From Hetaerina americana (lineage: Eukaryota > Arthropoda > Insecta > Odonata > Calopterygidae), in NCBI GenBank assembly GCA_022747635.1, contig JAKTNV010000001.1:21099072-21163071 (forward strand): DNA of 64,000 nucleotides. The letters are read 5' to 3'. Below, in pieces: positions 35,871 to 52,679 of the stretch. The notes under the pieces were generated by a model. That model was given only the letters and a program-made list of their open reading frames with translations. It searched no databases and was not told the origin of the DNA. The translations under genes were made by a program, and so were the position numbers. Every line of letters starts with the position of its first letter. Within the stretch, counting starts at the first letter, position 1.

Positions 35871-38330
35871 TTGGATTTATTGAATTTATGCATAACCCAC
35901 CGGACCACTGATAGAAATAAATTATCTTTCCATGTACTTTTCCATGGTATTTCAACTTTATAATGCATTCACTAACAAATTCCTCCCTTCATCAAAGCTT
36001 AAATATTTTCCCCAGAAAGAAAAGCAGGACTCCTTTTTCCCCGAGTGAATGTTTGCTCATGCATCAAGACTCACTAAAAAGCAGTGCTGTAAGTTTAGAC
36101 ATTAGCTTTTCCAGTTTATTTTGCCAACGGATGCTGGGCAACTTTTGAATTTTTCGAACTTATTAATCTTCCTTGCTAATAATTCACTCTGAAGATAATG
36201 AAAACCAGTCCTGAAAACTATCCGTTCTGAAATCCTTCTACCGCGGCGAACGGTGTGAATCTCTACTGACCAACTTCCCTAAGCCCCGACCCATATGCCA
36301 TTACTAAGCATATTTCTGGCATTACATTTGTGAATAAAGGTACTACTTTCGAAGAATTATGTTAAAACTAAGAAAACATTTAATAGTGATTATCATTTCA
36401 GCCAAAATAAATACTTGAACTTTGGGAATCTGAGTATAGAATGTGTTCTTCCTCTGGGAAAACAATTACACGTTCCAATGACAACAGTTAGGGAAAAAGG
36501 AAGCCATAAAAAACCATAAGACAGTTTGACATAAAGTCTACGGGAAACAGGCAGGAAATTAATCTTAACTTTTAGATAGCAAGAGAGAATATTTTCTGAA
36601 ATTAATTTTTCATCTAAATATTTGCTCTTGCGCCAGCGACATTGCAGGCGCGATATTCTACCGCGTACAATACCACGAAATGTGTACCCGTACGCTAGCG
36701 ACGTCACAGGCGGGTTATCCTATCAAGTGCAGCAAAAATGTCTTATGAAAATAACGGCGCCACAGTAGACGATCATTTCTTTTTAACGCGAACGTTGAAC
36801 CATCCACGGGTTAAGATGTAGACACCCCTTGTAAAATTCTGTAGCGACACTAAAATGTAGGATATGCCATTTATCTTTTCTAATCGCACCTTTATCAGAG
36901 AGAATGACTTGGGATTCCAATTGGAAATGGAAGAACAAGTTTCTTTTGATTCTGTGAAGTAGTTATTCGCATTTGCTTCAGTCACCTGCGGAGTTTATAG
37001 CGAGTCACTCGCTATAAACTCCGCAGGTGACTGAAGCAAATGCGAAAAAAATGCGCAGTCGCAGGAAACTTCCTTTTCAGGCTTTATGGATGTCTAACCC
37101 CTATCGTTCGCCCGCTGATCCGATTCTTAATGACTCAAGGTGGTGATCCGATCAATTGAACGATTCCTTACTGATCGACCCAACTTTTCTCTGATCTAGT
37201 ATTCTTGTTATGAAATCCACGGCCTTCACGTACTGGCAATGCCAAATTGCTTCCACATATACATTAACTAATTATAAATGGTTAACTAACCTACTTAGGA
37301 AGCTGTGAAAGACACAATGGAATAGATTATTATGCTTCCGTAGAAGCGTCCAAAAATTGCCGGATCCGACGATATTTCACGTCGAATCGGCGGGGTATTG
37401 GTATAAGTTTTCAACTAGCAATAATCGCACCTCGGTAGAACCTCATTGGTTACGATATCGCCACTGCGCAAAGTTAACTTGGGGAAGGGAGCTCAAAAGT
37501 ACGGTTTACTATATGCCTTATAGTCAGCAGTGAGTTTTAAAGTTTATGAAACTATTAATATGCAAAATACACTAAATAAAACAATTAACGTTAACTTTAA
37601 CTCTGGTTTACAGTTATATACTTTAAACGGTTACATGATTTTATGAAAATCTAAACAAATGTAACCATTACGGTAAGTTTGCAATATTTTACCTACCCTT
37701 CATAAACTGACCACCTAAAAAATCAATCCATTTTTAGCTTTATCCTTTTATCGATCTTTTTTTTGCGAAATCAGGAATTTTCAGGAAATCATTTGCAAAA
37801 AATTGACATATTACCATTTGCATGCATAGAGAAAAACATTTCAGCCATCAATTAAAACATTATACGGTCAATTGGACTAGTGTGCATCTATCATATACGC
37901 ATGTGCTTTACGACGGGTCGTGTTTCGCGAGAATGATGCGGATTCTATTTCCAATATTTTTTTCATGTTGATGTTTGATTTTCCCATTTCCGAAATGTTT
38001 TGTTATTAGCTCAAAGGCAGAATATGTCAGTTATTAAGATGTAATGTTTCTAATTATGAATTATGCAGACACAAACGGGCGATTCAATCGATTTGAAGGC
38101 ACGTTGGTGCTGCTATTTCCTCTCTTCCGGATTTTTGTGAAATCTAATACCAGCGTATAGTATTACTACAAAGTATTAGTACTACAAACTATTAGTGCAG
38201 TTGTATAAGCGTACATGGTACCTTACAGGCCACCCCTAGGGTGTATGGCAGTGAGTAAATGCACTACAGGCATGCAGCATCAAAAACTTAATGTTTTCTT
38301 GATGTGTACCCGAAAATATGTGAACTTGTA
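35870..38330. other. Intergenic stretch; only a palindrome recognised
   Basis: Short frames without support; contains the 81-bp palindrome listed separately. No gene seen. Confidence 0.5.
36966..37046. repeat. 81-bp perfect palindrome (40-bp arms, 1-base centre)
   Basis: 36966-37005 is the exact reverse complement of 37007-37046; the single central base is C at 37006. Symmetry stops at once outside (A opposite A). It sits in intergenic DNA with mixed base composition, so it is not a simple-sequence artefact. Confidence 0.95.
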
Positions 38331-38331
38331 C

Positions 38332-38392
38332 ATATATATATATATAATGTATATATGTATATATGTATATATGTATATATATACATATATAC

Positions 38393-38458
<66 letters not shown>
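38332..38458. repeat. (TA)n microsatellite left of a LINE fragment
   Basis: About 125 bp of TA with some TATG/TACA breaks in its left half. It ends two bases before the LINE fragment. Confidence 0.95.
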
Positions 38459-38460
<2 letters not shown>

Positions 38461-38722
38461 TATGGAGGCAGGAAAAGTGGCTGAAGGGCGTATTGACCGG
38501 CAGCGGGATGTTGAAGATTGTAATTGAGGGGAGAATGTTAGGCAAACGAGGTAAGGGAAGGAACAGGATAGGGATGTTGGACGGGATTAAGGGAGGAAGA
38601 AAGTACTCAGAGCTGAAGAGGGACTTGGTGTAAAGTAGGATGTTGTGTTTTGCTAGGGGTCACAAACTATTAAATTAGTAATTATGTCCATCCAAAAACC
38701 TACCTTAAATGGTAGATTACCT

Positions 38723-38723
<1 letters not shown>
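38459..38723 (+). mobile_element. LINE 3' end bracketed by TA arrays
   Basis: The plus strand reads [36 protein letters not shown], then stop and the family 3' UTR ending CCTACCTTAAATGGTAGATT. It is close in sequence to 29580-30180. TA arrays lie on both sides (38332-38458 and 38724-38788). Confidence 0.7.

Positions 38724-38788
<65 letters not shown>
38724..38788. repeat. (TA)n microsatellite at a LINE 3' tail
   Basis: Starts directly at the LINE 3' end (AATAATATATAT). It probably grew from the element's AT tail. Confidence 0.95.
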
Positions 38789-38789
<1 letters not shown>

Positions 38790-38790
<1 letters not shown>

Positions 38791-41700
38791 ATTATTCAAT
38801 ATTGTTCGCCTGAAATTGGGGGGGAGGGCTTTGATGTGAGAAAGCTAATCCACCTGTTAGCCACCGCCAAGGTGAGTGGTTGGTGTGTATGGGGTTAAGT
38901 TTTGACGGTCTTTGAACCCACTGCATTTTCAATCTAACAGTAGACCATGAAAAACGACCACCAGCCATCGTTGCCATGAGATCGAACACGCGAAACCATA
39001 TTGAATGTCGTCAACGCCGACGTAGATTAAAGTGCGCTTCCCCCGATCGATAGAACAGTTTGACGTCACAATCACGAAGTCCCCGACTGCTTAATTAACA
39101 CACTGAACGCGCGCGGGTGCCGTCTATCTGACAAGCTCTTTTTGTCGTTGAAAAACAGAGGATGAGATGAATAGCAGAGTGGGGGACATGTCTCAAACCC
39201 CACGTATACACACTGCTCAAGAATCATGCAGAAATTATCTAGCTCACACTTTAATTTCATATATCTCACGGTAATGGTTGCCACGTTTACTGTGACGTTT
39301 GATTATTTAAACTCCTGTTTGCTTCCACTCGCACGAATTTCAGAAGAAAAATGTGGGCACGTGAATACGATGAGTTTTCAAGCGAAAAAATTTGCCATGA
39401 TGCTTGTAATTCCGAGAAAAACATTAAATAGGCGTATTGTTATTTAAATACACTTTAACATATTCGTAGAGCAATACATATTTGTATATATTGACCAATT
39501 TAAATGAAATTCGATAAACTGAACGACGAAAACGGACTGTATATATTTATATTATGTAATGTAAATGTACAAAGAATTAAATTAGGGACAGAGCTGGGAT
39601 GGAGATACTTAGAGAAGATCGACATTCAAACGATTCACCGCAAATCGGCACAAGGACGTGTGGTGGGGGTTGTTAAGTCATCTTCCCGGAGGGTCGTTTG
39701 ACATTAATACGCGCGTGTACATTAGTATGATTTGCTCAGAGATATACATTCATTCACACAGTGACATGGCCATCAACATCGTACAAAAAGAAATAGTCCT
39801 AACAAAGCTTTGAATTTAACTTTTTAATTTAAAAATTAAGGAGTGTTTTACGTTTGACTATGCATCGTGAGGGAGAATAATTACAAATTCGCTTCACTAA
39901 TCGGCGGTTTATTTTTTCAAAAAGTGTATATTTTACGGGGGAAGGTTGACGAACGTTTAGAGTTCCAAAGACATCGGCAACTCATGTGTTGAAGTGACAT
40001 TCTATTTTATATAAAAGATAATCCCTTTCTTTTCCTTTGATTTCGGTGTATGTTTGGAAGTGAATTTTCTTGGATGGGTAGTGTAACAGGTTCATATTGA
40101 TATGATACACTCGACTTGCAACCAATTTGTATGCAAATAGTGAGAATAGGGGGTTGGGGTGGGGTAGGATGAGACAGAGGGAGAGAAAACTTAACTCTAG
40201 GTTACTACTCTTGTATCCACCGCTAGGGTGTGTGGCAGGGGGCAACACAACAGACTAATTTTTCAGAATTTCTAAGAGTCTTAAAGGCTCTCAAAATGAT
40301 TCCCCACCAAACCAATCAATTGGACATATACTGAGGTATGACAGCTTTGCAGTCACAGCATGTCGTCAGTGGAATAAGTTTTCTACGATCGACACACGTG
40401 AATACAAAGTAACACGCAAAGTAAACTCTCCTTGCCACCAACCAGCTAATATTTCGCACACGTGAATAATAAACGGTGGGTATGTACTTAACTCTGTAAA
40501 TTAATAATATATTTATACAATAAAATAACAGTCGGTACTCGATCACAGCCACTAGACAACTGGATCGTTGGTAAAGGGAAGGTGGGTGGTGAAGATTCAA
40601 GCCAGGGCTCGCTCAGGCACGTCCGTTCACATCAACAGCCAAGAGAAGAATGATAAATAAATTATATATTTATGTACATTTTCTGTAATTTATCTGTAAG
40701 TTTAATATTGTAAATTTGTGAGGAGGGAATAGGTGGCAGAAGAGAATCCATAGTCTCAATCTCACCCCAAAATAAAGACGAATTTTTTATCTTATTCAGT
40801 TTGCTGAAATACAATAGAATTTACTTCAGGTGTTACGTTCAGTTACTCAAGGTATATGCATCAACTGAGGTTCTTATTTTTATATATTTCCAAAAATTTA
40901 CAAAATACATTAGCGACATTAAAGATGCACTAACTAACGTGAACTATAAACTGAGGTTAATTGTCGCCGTAAAACTGGTTCTCCGAAATAGGAATACTAA
41001 GAGCAAGGCCAAATCCACGTCCTTGCCTTTCCCCAAAAACTGAACTGACGACATTTTTTGCTTTCAGCGTCAAAATCGGCCAAACATTTGCCTATTGGCT
41101 CAAGAATGTTAACTCATTTTTCGACCAAGCATGCAAGAGAAAAGTTGAATCTGAATGCTTGCTCATTTTTTTTCTACCCGACGTCCTAAACAACTTATAA
41201 AAAAAGTTTCGAAACTCCCGGTTTACCTGGTTTTTCCGGACCTGAAGTCCCATCCTCCAAAAATGTTTATAGCAACATTAAAGAGCATGCATTCCCTGCA
41301 ATATTAGTTCAATTTAATCTAAAATGGTATCAAATTAATAAACACACGATACACGCGTTCAATAATGATATGCAATTTATCATTTGTTTTCTTCTTAACA
41401 CCGAGGTTCTGTCTCTTGTTGGAGTAATATTTGTCTCATGAACATAAAAAAAGAAGAACATTTACTTGCCAATTGCGTAGACGTTCGCCAGAAGCTAAAT
41501 ACATTAACGAAAAATACGAGAAAACGCCACAGTAACATTTAATTTCCGCGCTCTTATCGATGGCTTAGGCAACCACGCCACAACTTTTTCCCCATTTTCG
41601 TCGGGCATGGGCTAAAATCACAGCTGTTGCCAACAGTATGGGCCTTGTAACATGAACTTCTGAAACGCAAATATGTTTACATGCTTTCATGTGACCCTGG

Positions 41701-42740
41701 ATGATAAAAATGTAATATATTTTAACACAATCCTAAACAACTTTACAATTAGAAATGAAATATTTCCTGAGCTCGATTTGAGATGCGATTGCTCAATATT
41801 CTAATAGTCATCGACCAATATTTTATTCAAGTAATTTCTATGGCGCACAAAAATAACACACTCAAACGATACAATACAGAAATGATATTCTCGCATACTA
41901 TTTAAACTAAAAACGGAATTTAAAAAACATTAGATGATGCTATGGCGATTGCCGTAGGGGAATGTTCGTCATGTATACATGTGGAGCTTCTTCACATGTT
42001 TCACAATTCAGTAATTGCAGCAAAGAGTTGGTAATGTAAAACATTCCCTCTATTCTAATCAGTGTTCTGGGCAAAAAAGCTGTGAACATCATACATACGG
42101 TATTCTGCCTCTTGTGATTTTTGCCTTTGAATTAATATCCTGTAGCATTAAACGAAATCGTGGATATACAACAGTATTTAACAACCAATTGCTCTTACTT
42201 CAACCGGAAATATGAATCAGTGCTCCTAACAGGTAGATTTCTTGACACTGTTACAACTTGCCCCTGTGGTTATATATTTTGTAGCTATTGAAACCAATGA
42301 ACCATGTTTAACCTGGGTCTAGGCTAAGCATTCTTTATTCTCAGACAGGAAAAATTTGAGTAACTTAATATCAAACCCAAAATACATGTGGCTTCTACTG
42401 CACTACATGGCATGTAAAGTTTTCAATTGTTGTTGTAATTTGTTATTTAAAATTACTTTCTTGATTATGTACCTACTGAAGCAAGGTTTTGCCTTTACAA
42501 ACACAAATGCAATTCCTAGCATGCCTACGACCTGAAACGTAGTAAATGCGTTTTATAACCTGTTGAACTATCATCAGCGGCATTTAAAACGCAAAACTGG
42601 TCACCCATGGGATACGTTGGGATATCTTCTGCCGAAAAAAAATAAACTTTCATATTTTTTAAAATTTCCCCTTCATGAATTCACCTGTATATGTAAATCC
42701 TTAATGCCTAATAAAAGTAATTTCTGGTTGATACTTTTTC
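38790..42740. other. Intergenic stretch without recognised genes
   Basis: Short frames only. A short word, CTAGGGTGTGTGGCAG, at about 40225 recurs in diverged form near 38235, perhaps debris of an old repeat. Confidence 0.45.
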
Positions 42741-42747
42741 TTTAAGG

Positions 42748-42870
42748 CGTAGCGACTTCAGCTGAAGTCCTTGAGGTTGCTATGGTGGATGCCCAAGATT
42801 ATCCTGTTCCTCCATTGGTTACTTCCCAGGCTACAAATGATAATGAAATACATTTCATTTTCAATTTGTA
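42748..42870 (+). other. Possible orphan exon
   Basis: After a TTCTTTAAG acceptor-like run the frame reads VATSAEVLEVAMVDAQDYPV then PPLVTSQATNDNEI before a stop at 42868-42870. Codon texture is more coding-like than its surroundings, but there is no recognised family and no partner exon. Confidence 0.2.
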
Positions 42871-45800
42871 AACTATATTTCTATGCATAACTGGCTAAAA
42901 TTATTCCTCTGCATTTTATACATCTTGAATGTTTGCCTTTAATGGACAGAATTTCATTTTTGGTCACATTTTCTGCAATCTTAATTATTACTGATTCCAA
43001 TATTGAATTCCTAAGATTTTCCAGAAGCAGGCCAATACCTAGGCCATCATGAAGAATTGGGCAATATAAAAAAAACTAGTCCCTGAATGTGTAAAACTGA
43101 GTATATTTTAATAATAAATTCATTATAGTGCCACTCATTTGTATGCATAGATCAAATCATCGTGTATCTCATGATTAATTTGTTGTGAAAGTTATACTCA
43201 TTCAGTGATCATGAATGCTGACAAAGGTTAGGCCACAACATTTGATTCATAGAAAAAATATTACTGACCTCCTGCACTCTAATTTATTTAGGCTTGGTTT
43301 CATGGTCTAATGGCTTGTTAAATCCAACCTTTAGCTAGTGTGAACATTAACTTAAACTAGAGACTACCTCAAAAGCTGATTTTGTGAACAGATAATATTG
43401 CGCATCTCATTCAAAAAACAGAGTTTTTGCCTTAACCAAAGGTCAAAGTCACATTTTAATGAGACAATATTAAACGTTGATTATGGGTTAAAGCTAAGCC
43501 AGTGGCAGGAAACCACAAAATGAAAAGCAAAAATGTGGTAGAATTAAGTAAAAAATATTTGCCAAATGCTTGGAACCTGCAGCTCCACCCAAGCTAAAGT
43601 GATTTTTCGGGTACCAGGTCTTCCTGGGAAACCATAACCAGCACAGGGAAAGGAACTGGCCCCCCTACCCTGATGTGTGAATTTCACATGCCGTATAGGG
43701 CTTAGTACTGGGTGAACCCAACCAAACCGACCTTCAGGTTGATTACTGTGTTTATGGTTTCTTATGGCTCACTTATGATATTTATGATCTTGTTAAAGTT
43801 GAGTAATGAAAGTGAATTTGATCATCTTTGGTTTCCCTACATGTAAGATTTCACTTTGGCACTGTAATATCATGAACCTAAATCTTAAAGGTTCCAAAAG
43901 AGAACACTTATATTCCATCAGTAAGCATGTTAATCAAGTGGAGGAGGGAGGTTGTTGTGAACAATTTGATTGCATGATCAGTGATTGATATAGCAGCAGT
44001 TATTAGGGAAAGTTTGAATGATGATTCAAGTGTAGATAGCATTTTAGCTAGTTGTAATTATAATGATAATACTGAAACTGCAATTGGGAAGCAGTGATTA
44101 GTTGGTATGATTAAATGGGTTATTATGAAACAGTGTTTAGACTACTGGGTAACCCAATACAGGACAAATGCAGATAGTTTTAGATTACATTGATATTGCT
44201 GGTTCAGCAGGCCTCAGAGTTGGGGTATTAATTTGTGACATAATAATTTGATATTAAGTCAATATCTGGACAAAAACTCTGAAGTCCTATCGTTCATGTT
44301 TGGTGAGGAGGAAGTCTACTTATTGGTTGAACCTCTTCACCTTCTGATATCCATTAGATGTCATTTATCTAGATATGAGTTTAGAATCAATGATAGCCTG
44401 GTTGAATGGTCTTATTTAAGAAGTTCATTTGTGTTGACTTAACTCAAGCTGACCAAAAATGATGCCAAATATTCCACAAAAAATCAACATTGATTTTAAA
44501 ACTTTTAAGAAATTGAGAGATAAGCTGGCAACTCAGGATTTCAGTAATTTTGTTAATGTAGCTCTTTAGCTTATGGGGAAGCTCAGTAATGTTGCAAAGA
44601 ACATCCTTCTATTCTTTGAATTTGGATTTTATAGATATATTATTTGATTATTCTAACAGCAGTCAAGTAGAACAGCATCGATTTTCGGAAAAGTATGCCA
44701 TAGGAGAATGATATGGAGTATTTGAAAGATTCTTTTTCAAAGCTAAAGACCAGCCACATCAAGGGATGGAGGAGGAAGGGGTATACTTATGCTCCATGCT
44801 TAAGGATAAAAGCAATTACTGCTCACTTCCCTATCCAAATTGTCATCTGAAAGTAATTGGGAGTTATATTAGAATTTCGTTTTGTTTATTTCAGACACTT
44901 AATGGCTAAAGATGAAACTGCACTGACTATCGGACAGAGGTGACAATTAATGTTAGAAATCTTATTTTAAATGAATCGTTAGATGCAAGTGATTTAGAAA
45001 GCAACTGAGAGTGTGTCTGGTTTACTCTGTGGGGTGTCCATGAGGTGACATAACTGCCCATCTTACATAGAAGCAATAACATCAGAAAACCCTTCATCAT
45101 AGGTACCACAAGTGACACTGCAAACTATCATTTTGGGTCATGAAAAACCTGAGGAGCCTTTAGGCCAGCACTTTGAAAATGTAAAGCTATTTAGAGCTAT
45201 AGAAGAATGAGAAAATGTTAATGAATCTGTTTTCATTAAGCATTCCCAAAAATATTGTGAAGGTACATCAAACAATTATTGTTTGAGACCCCTGGCCATG
45301 ATTTTTCCATGAGAAAATTCAATTTTTAGAGCTATACATGAAGATAAAAGTTAACCAGGTAATGTGCTCTCTCATTGAAAAATAGTCAAGTGCAAAACTT
45401 TACCTGTATTTTTATTTGTTTTTGCATGTTTGTCCATTTCTTTCATATCACTATTTAGCTAATTTTAGACTGTGCACTGACAATGTTTTTTGCTTACAAC
45501 TGTGTATGAGAAATATTCCACATTGTCAGCCCAGCTGATTGATTAAAATTTTGCTATTAGTCTTTGATATTAATATAATCAAATTAATATGAGTACAAAA
45601 ATAAAGTTCCATACTCAACAATCACCAATTATATTCCTAAGAATATTTTTCCTCTGTTTAAATTAAAGCTCGCCAGTTTTTTGACTAAAAATAAATGAGA
45701 AATTCTCATATATTTTCTAGGTATCCATCGATTTTTTGTTATTTATGCACCTGACAACATTTTTGTAAAGTGTACAGGCACTCATTGCACAAATAGTTGC

Positions 45801-46340
45801 TAATAACTACATTTGAAGGCTGCACCACAAATCAGACTAAAAGAGAATCGGCCACCAGAGCGCAGCACAGCGTTATGTATTGAAATGGGCGTTGTGGCAG
45901 CTTAACGCCGATGAAAAACAATCTTTGTTTCAAAAAAGGGACGCAGGGCTATATGAAGGTTAATGTGATCATTTAAAGTAACATTAATCAAACTTTACTT
46001 TATTAAGATCTATATTACCTAGATGATATAAGATAAAATACGAGGAGTTTATAGTGTCACTATATTATTTACTCTTGGCTATACTGCAAATAACACTTGC
46101 GAATCGTTTGCAAGCTACGACGTTTGAGCTGTGGTGACGCTGTTATCCTAATAATTTGCTGAGAACCTGGGCAGTCTCTACGACGGTGTTGTTTTCAATT
46201 TTTAGCAGGCGATAATGTGAAATTTTCAAACAGGCACGTAGTCATTTAAAAATGAACTAATTATTATTTAGGTACTATACTCATTTTTGTGTCGCATATA
46301 ACTGACGGGTCACCGCGAAATACAAGAATGTCAGCGTTAA
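42871..46340. other. Intergenic stretch; one SINE recognised
   Basis: Apart from the SINE at 43565-43765 I see only short frames. About 43980-45160 may be an old, heavily decayed element; I could not name it. Confidence 0.4.
43565..43765 (+). mobile_element. tRNA-derived SINE, family 2 (head missing)
   Basis: Reads CTCCACCCAAGCTAAAGTGA, then ACCAGGTCTTCCTGGGAAACC and a GGTTGATTACTGTG tail. It is the close reverse complement of 62990-63210 and lacks the tRNA head. Confidence 0.7.
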
Positions 46341-46362
46341 CTGGATGATCATTCTTTTCAGT

Positions 46363-47442
46363 ATGGCTGGAAAAAAATTCTATGTCTCTCCTGAAACATT
46401 TGCCGATTTCCTTCTTGGAAGAGATGTAAGCATACGCAGTATTGATTCCAAAGGTGCTGATCATCCTGTTTTCAAGGAAGCAGCCGGGGTGTTTCTAGGG
46501 GTGGATGATGAACAAAGTTGTAAAGCAGTTCATAGTTATTGGATACGCAGGGGGCAGGAGATAGTGAAAATACTTAACCATGGATCTAACGCGGAACGAA
46601 AAAAGGAAGCAAGACTGAGGTATTTCCTTGAAATGACTGGCTTAAAGTTAATCAAGAGGGAGGAAATTCTGAGTGGAGGCGCTAAGGAAACTGGTGCGAC
46701 TGATTCCATACCTGAGGTGGAGCATATGGGAAATGTTGAAGGTTTTTCTCACAGCAAGTGTAGTTATTCAGTGCCTTCTCCATGTTGCGAATCAGAAATC
46801 ATCCCACAAGTTGTAGCGATGGAGGTAGAAGTCCCTCAGTGTAACGTTCTAAGTTCTTGCACCTCTAGTTCCGATGACTCTGATGGAGAGAAAGAGGATT
46901 ATCTTGTGCAGGACTACCAGTGGCAAAAGGAAGGTGAATTTACTGTGTCTTTTGCGGAGTGGCTTAGCATTTGCGAGAAGGGGTTGAAATTGAGTCGAAA
47001 GTGGACTTCGTTGATTAGCCAAAAGTTTTATATTGTCAATTCGGCGTGTGTCATTCAGTTCCAGGGTTATCATTTTAATAAACAAAGCAGGTCTGACACT
47101 CCGTTTTTGATGGTTCGTGGTTACTGTGCTCATGTGTCTTGTAAAAGATTTCGTTTGACCATGAAATCACCTCCAACTGCGAACGAGGACGCTCCGATGA
47201 TTGTATGGGGTAGAGGTTCAGAGAAGCATGGTGATAAGAAGAAAACGAGACAATTGAAGGGGTGGGATCGGCTGCATGCTAAGAAGGCTTTAATGATGAA
47301 GAAAGCCCACTTGTACAGGGAAGAAAAAGTGAGAGAGGCTGACAAATCCGCCCTCATGAAGGGTAACCTTCAAGGAATCAAGAGCCTGAACGTGCTGCGA
47401 AGGGCACGCGCTGAAGCATTAAGGGAAGAGGGTCTGATTTAA
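46363..47442 (+). CDS. Hypothetical protein, 359 aa, single exon (possibly transposon-related)
   Basis: An intact, uninterrupted frame. The ATG at 46363 begins MAGKKFYVSPETF; an in-frame ATG lies at 46345. TTCTTTTCAG just before it could be a splice acceptor, so an upstream untranslated exon is possible. Residues 4-75 form a basic/aromatic N-terminal part (ETFADFLLG, HSYWIRRGQEIVK). Residues 105-160 are low complexity, and 164-180 form an acidic Ser/Asp patch. Residues 190-265 contain SFAEWLSICEKG and RGYCAHVSCKRF with a C-x4-C pair. A very basic C-terminus ends NLQGIKSLNVLRRARAEA. No signal peptide or membrane segment. Codon use looks normal. AATAAA follows at 47551-47556. I do not recognise the family. 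The RGYC...C...LKG...GNLQ.IKS..VLR pattern recalls multi-copy arthropod ORFs that I associate with transposons, but this is from memory and unverified. Confidence 0.75.
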   Translation: MAGKKFYVSPETFADFLLGRDVSIRSIDSKGADHPVFKEAAGVFLGVDDEQSCKAVHSYWIRRGQEIVKILNHGSNAERKKEARLRYFLEMTGLKLIKREEILSGGAKETGATDSIPEVEHMGNVEGFSHSKCSYSVPSPCCESEIIPQVVAMEVEVPQCNVLSSCTSSSDDSDGEKEDYLVQDYQWQKEGEFTVSFAEWLSICEKGLKLSRKWTSLISQKFYIVNSACVIQFQGYHFNKQSRSDTPFLMVRGYCAHVSCKRFRLTMKSPPTANEDAPMIVWGRGSEKHGDKKKTRQLKGWDRLHAKKALMMKKAHLYREEKVREADKSALMKGNLQGIKSLNVLRRARAEALREEGLI

Positions 47443-47559
47443 TTATTTCCACGACGTGTCCTATCTGCCACTAATCATTGAGAGCTATTGAGTTGTAAAA
47501 AAGGGTATTGTAGATGGCCGCGTTGTTTAATTGGAGGCACAAACAAAGTTAATAAAATA

Positions 47560-48500
47560 TTGTCATTTTTGCAGCTGTTTTTATTCGTGGTACCTGTGAT
47601 GTTTGTAGTCATCCTTTTATGATAACTGCGTTTATATTTTTCCATCCTATTCAATCCTTCCAGATTGATTCTCTCGTCTTTCCATGACTTGTGTCCCAAG
47701 TGAAAGCAGTTTATGCTATGCTTTCATTCCAGCGAAGAATACCGCACACCTCCCCATGCACCATGAGGTAAGGGAAATAAATTAATTATGTGACCTCAAG
47801 GAGCCGAGGAGCTGGTCCCTTAACAGGGAAAGGGCATACGATTTCTCATATGCCTACGGGGGATCTCTTTTTCGTACTGCTCTTCTCCAAGCACAAAGAG
47901 AAACGCATCCGGCTGGTAACCTCACTGGGTGATGTGGAATGACCAGCAACTGCATCGGTAAGGAGGGTAATTCTATATTCAAGAGGGATGAAATTAAACA
48001 CCTTTTTAAATTTCATTCTATGTTCAAATCGATCAATGATGGCTGGATAAACCAATATCTAGCTCTGCACACTTAAAAGTTAACGTTCGACGGACTAGGC
48101 TCGTACCATTCGACACAAAATTACTTATCATGTAATGGGAAACTAATGAAATTGCACAAAGATATCTTATATTTTCCGACGAATACTGATTGTTTAAAGA
48201 TCGCAATGAAATTCATTTCGGAACAGTCAAAAACTGAAGGGAGCTAGTGGGCAAAGTTCAGCATATAAAATTTGCTTTTGATTTACAAATCAATGCATCA
48301 CAGCAGAACGTAATATTTACAATTAAAAGAACTATTTAAAAAGCTTTTAACGAGAGAAAATTTATAAGTATTCCTATCACACATTATTTGAATGCCAGTT
48401 TTCCAGAAAGAAAGGAATATTAGTAGGGTTTCTTCTATTTTAAATGTCGGGATGCAGAGTAGCAGATGTTTTTCTAACTTCCATTGTTTCACACGTGTTA
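47560..48500. other. Intergenic stretch upstream of TVP23
   Basis: No gene recognised. The minus strand at about 47500-47740 has decayed frames that may be the C-terminal end of another LINE. The TVP23 promoter presumably lies close to 48500; no TATA box was identified. Confidence 0.4.
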
Positions 48501-48507
48501 ATCAATC

Positions 48508-52309
<3,802 letters not shown>

Positions 52310-52679
52310 ATATCAAGTGTGATGTAATGTGAGCACAATAATAATGTAAGAATAACCACATTTATATTGTTATAGTTTACATTCAAGTAATTAATAATTG
52401 TAATATATTTGTACCTACCATATATTCGCAAAAATATTCAGGTCAGTTTTTTATGGGTGAAAATAGGTATCAACAACATTTTAGAAATTGGTTGGCTAAA
52501 AGTTGGATTTATACTATTGGGAAATTGTAGTTGCAATTTGTTGAAACTCTATATGGAAAAACATTGTTACTTCTAGAACCGTAACTAGTTATTTTTACCT
52601 AGGTATATATAATAGATACCTTACCTAGATATATAATTCTTAGAAATGTATTTTGAATTGATACAATCGACTTTATAAT

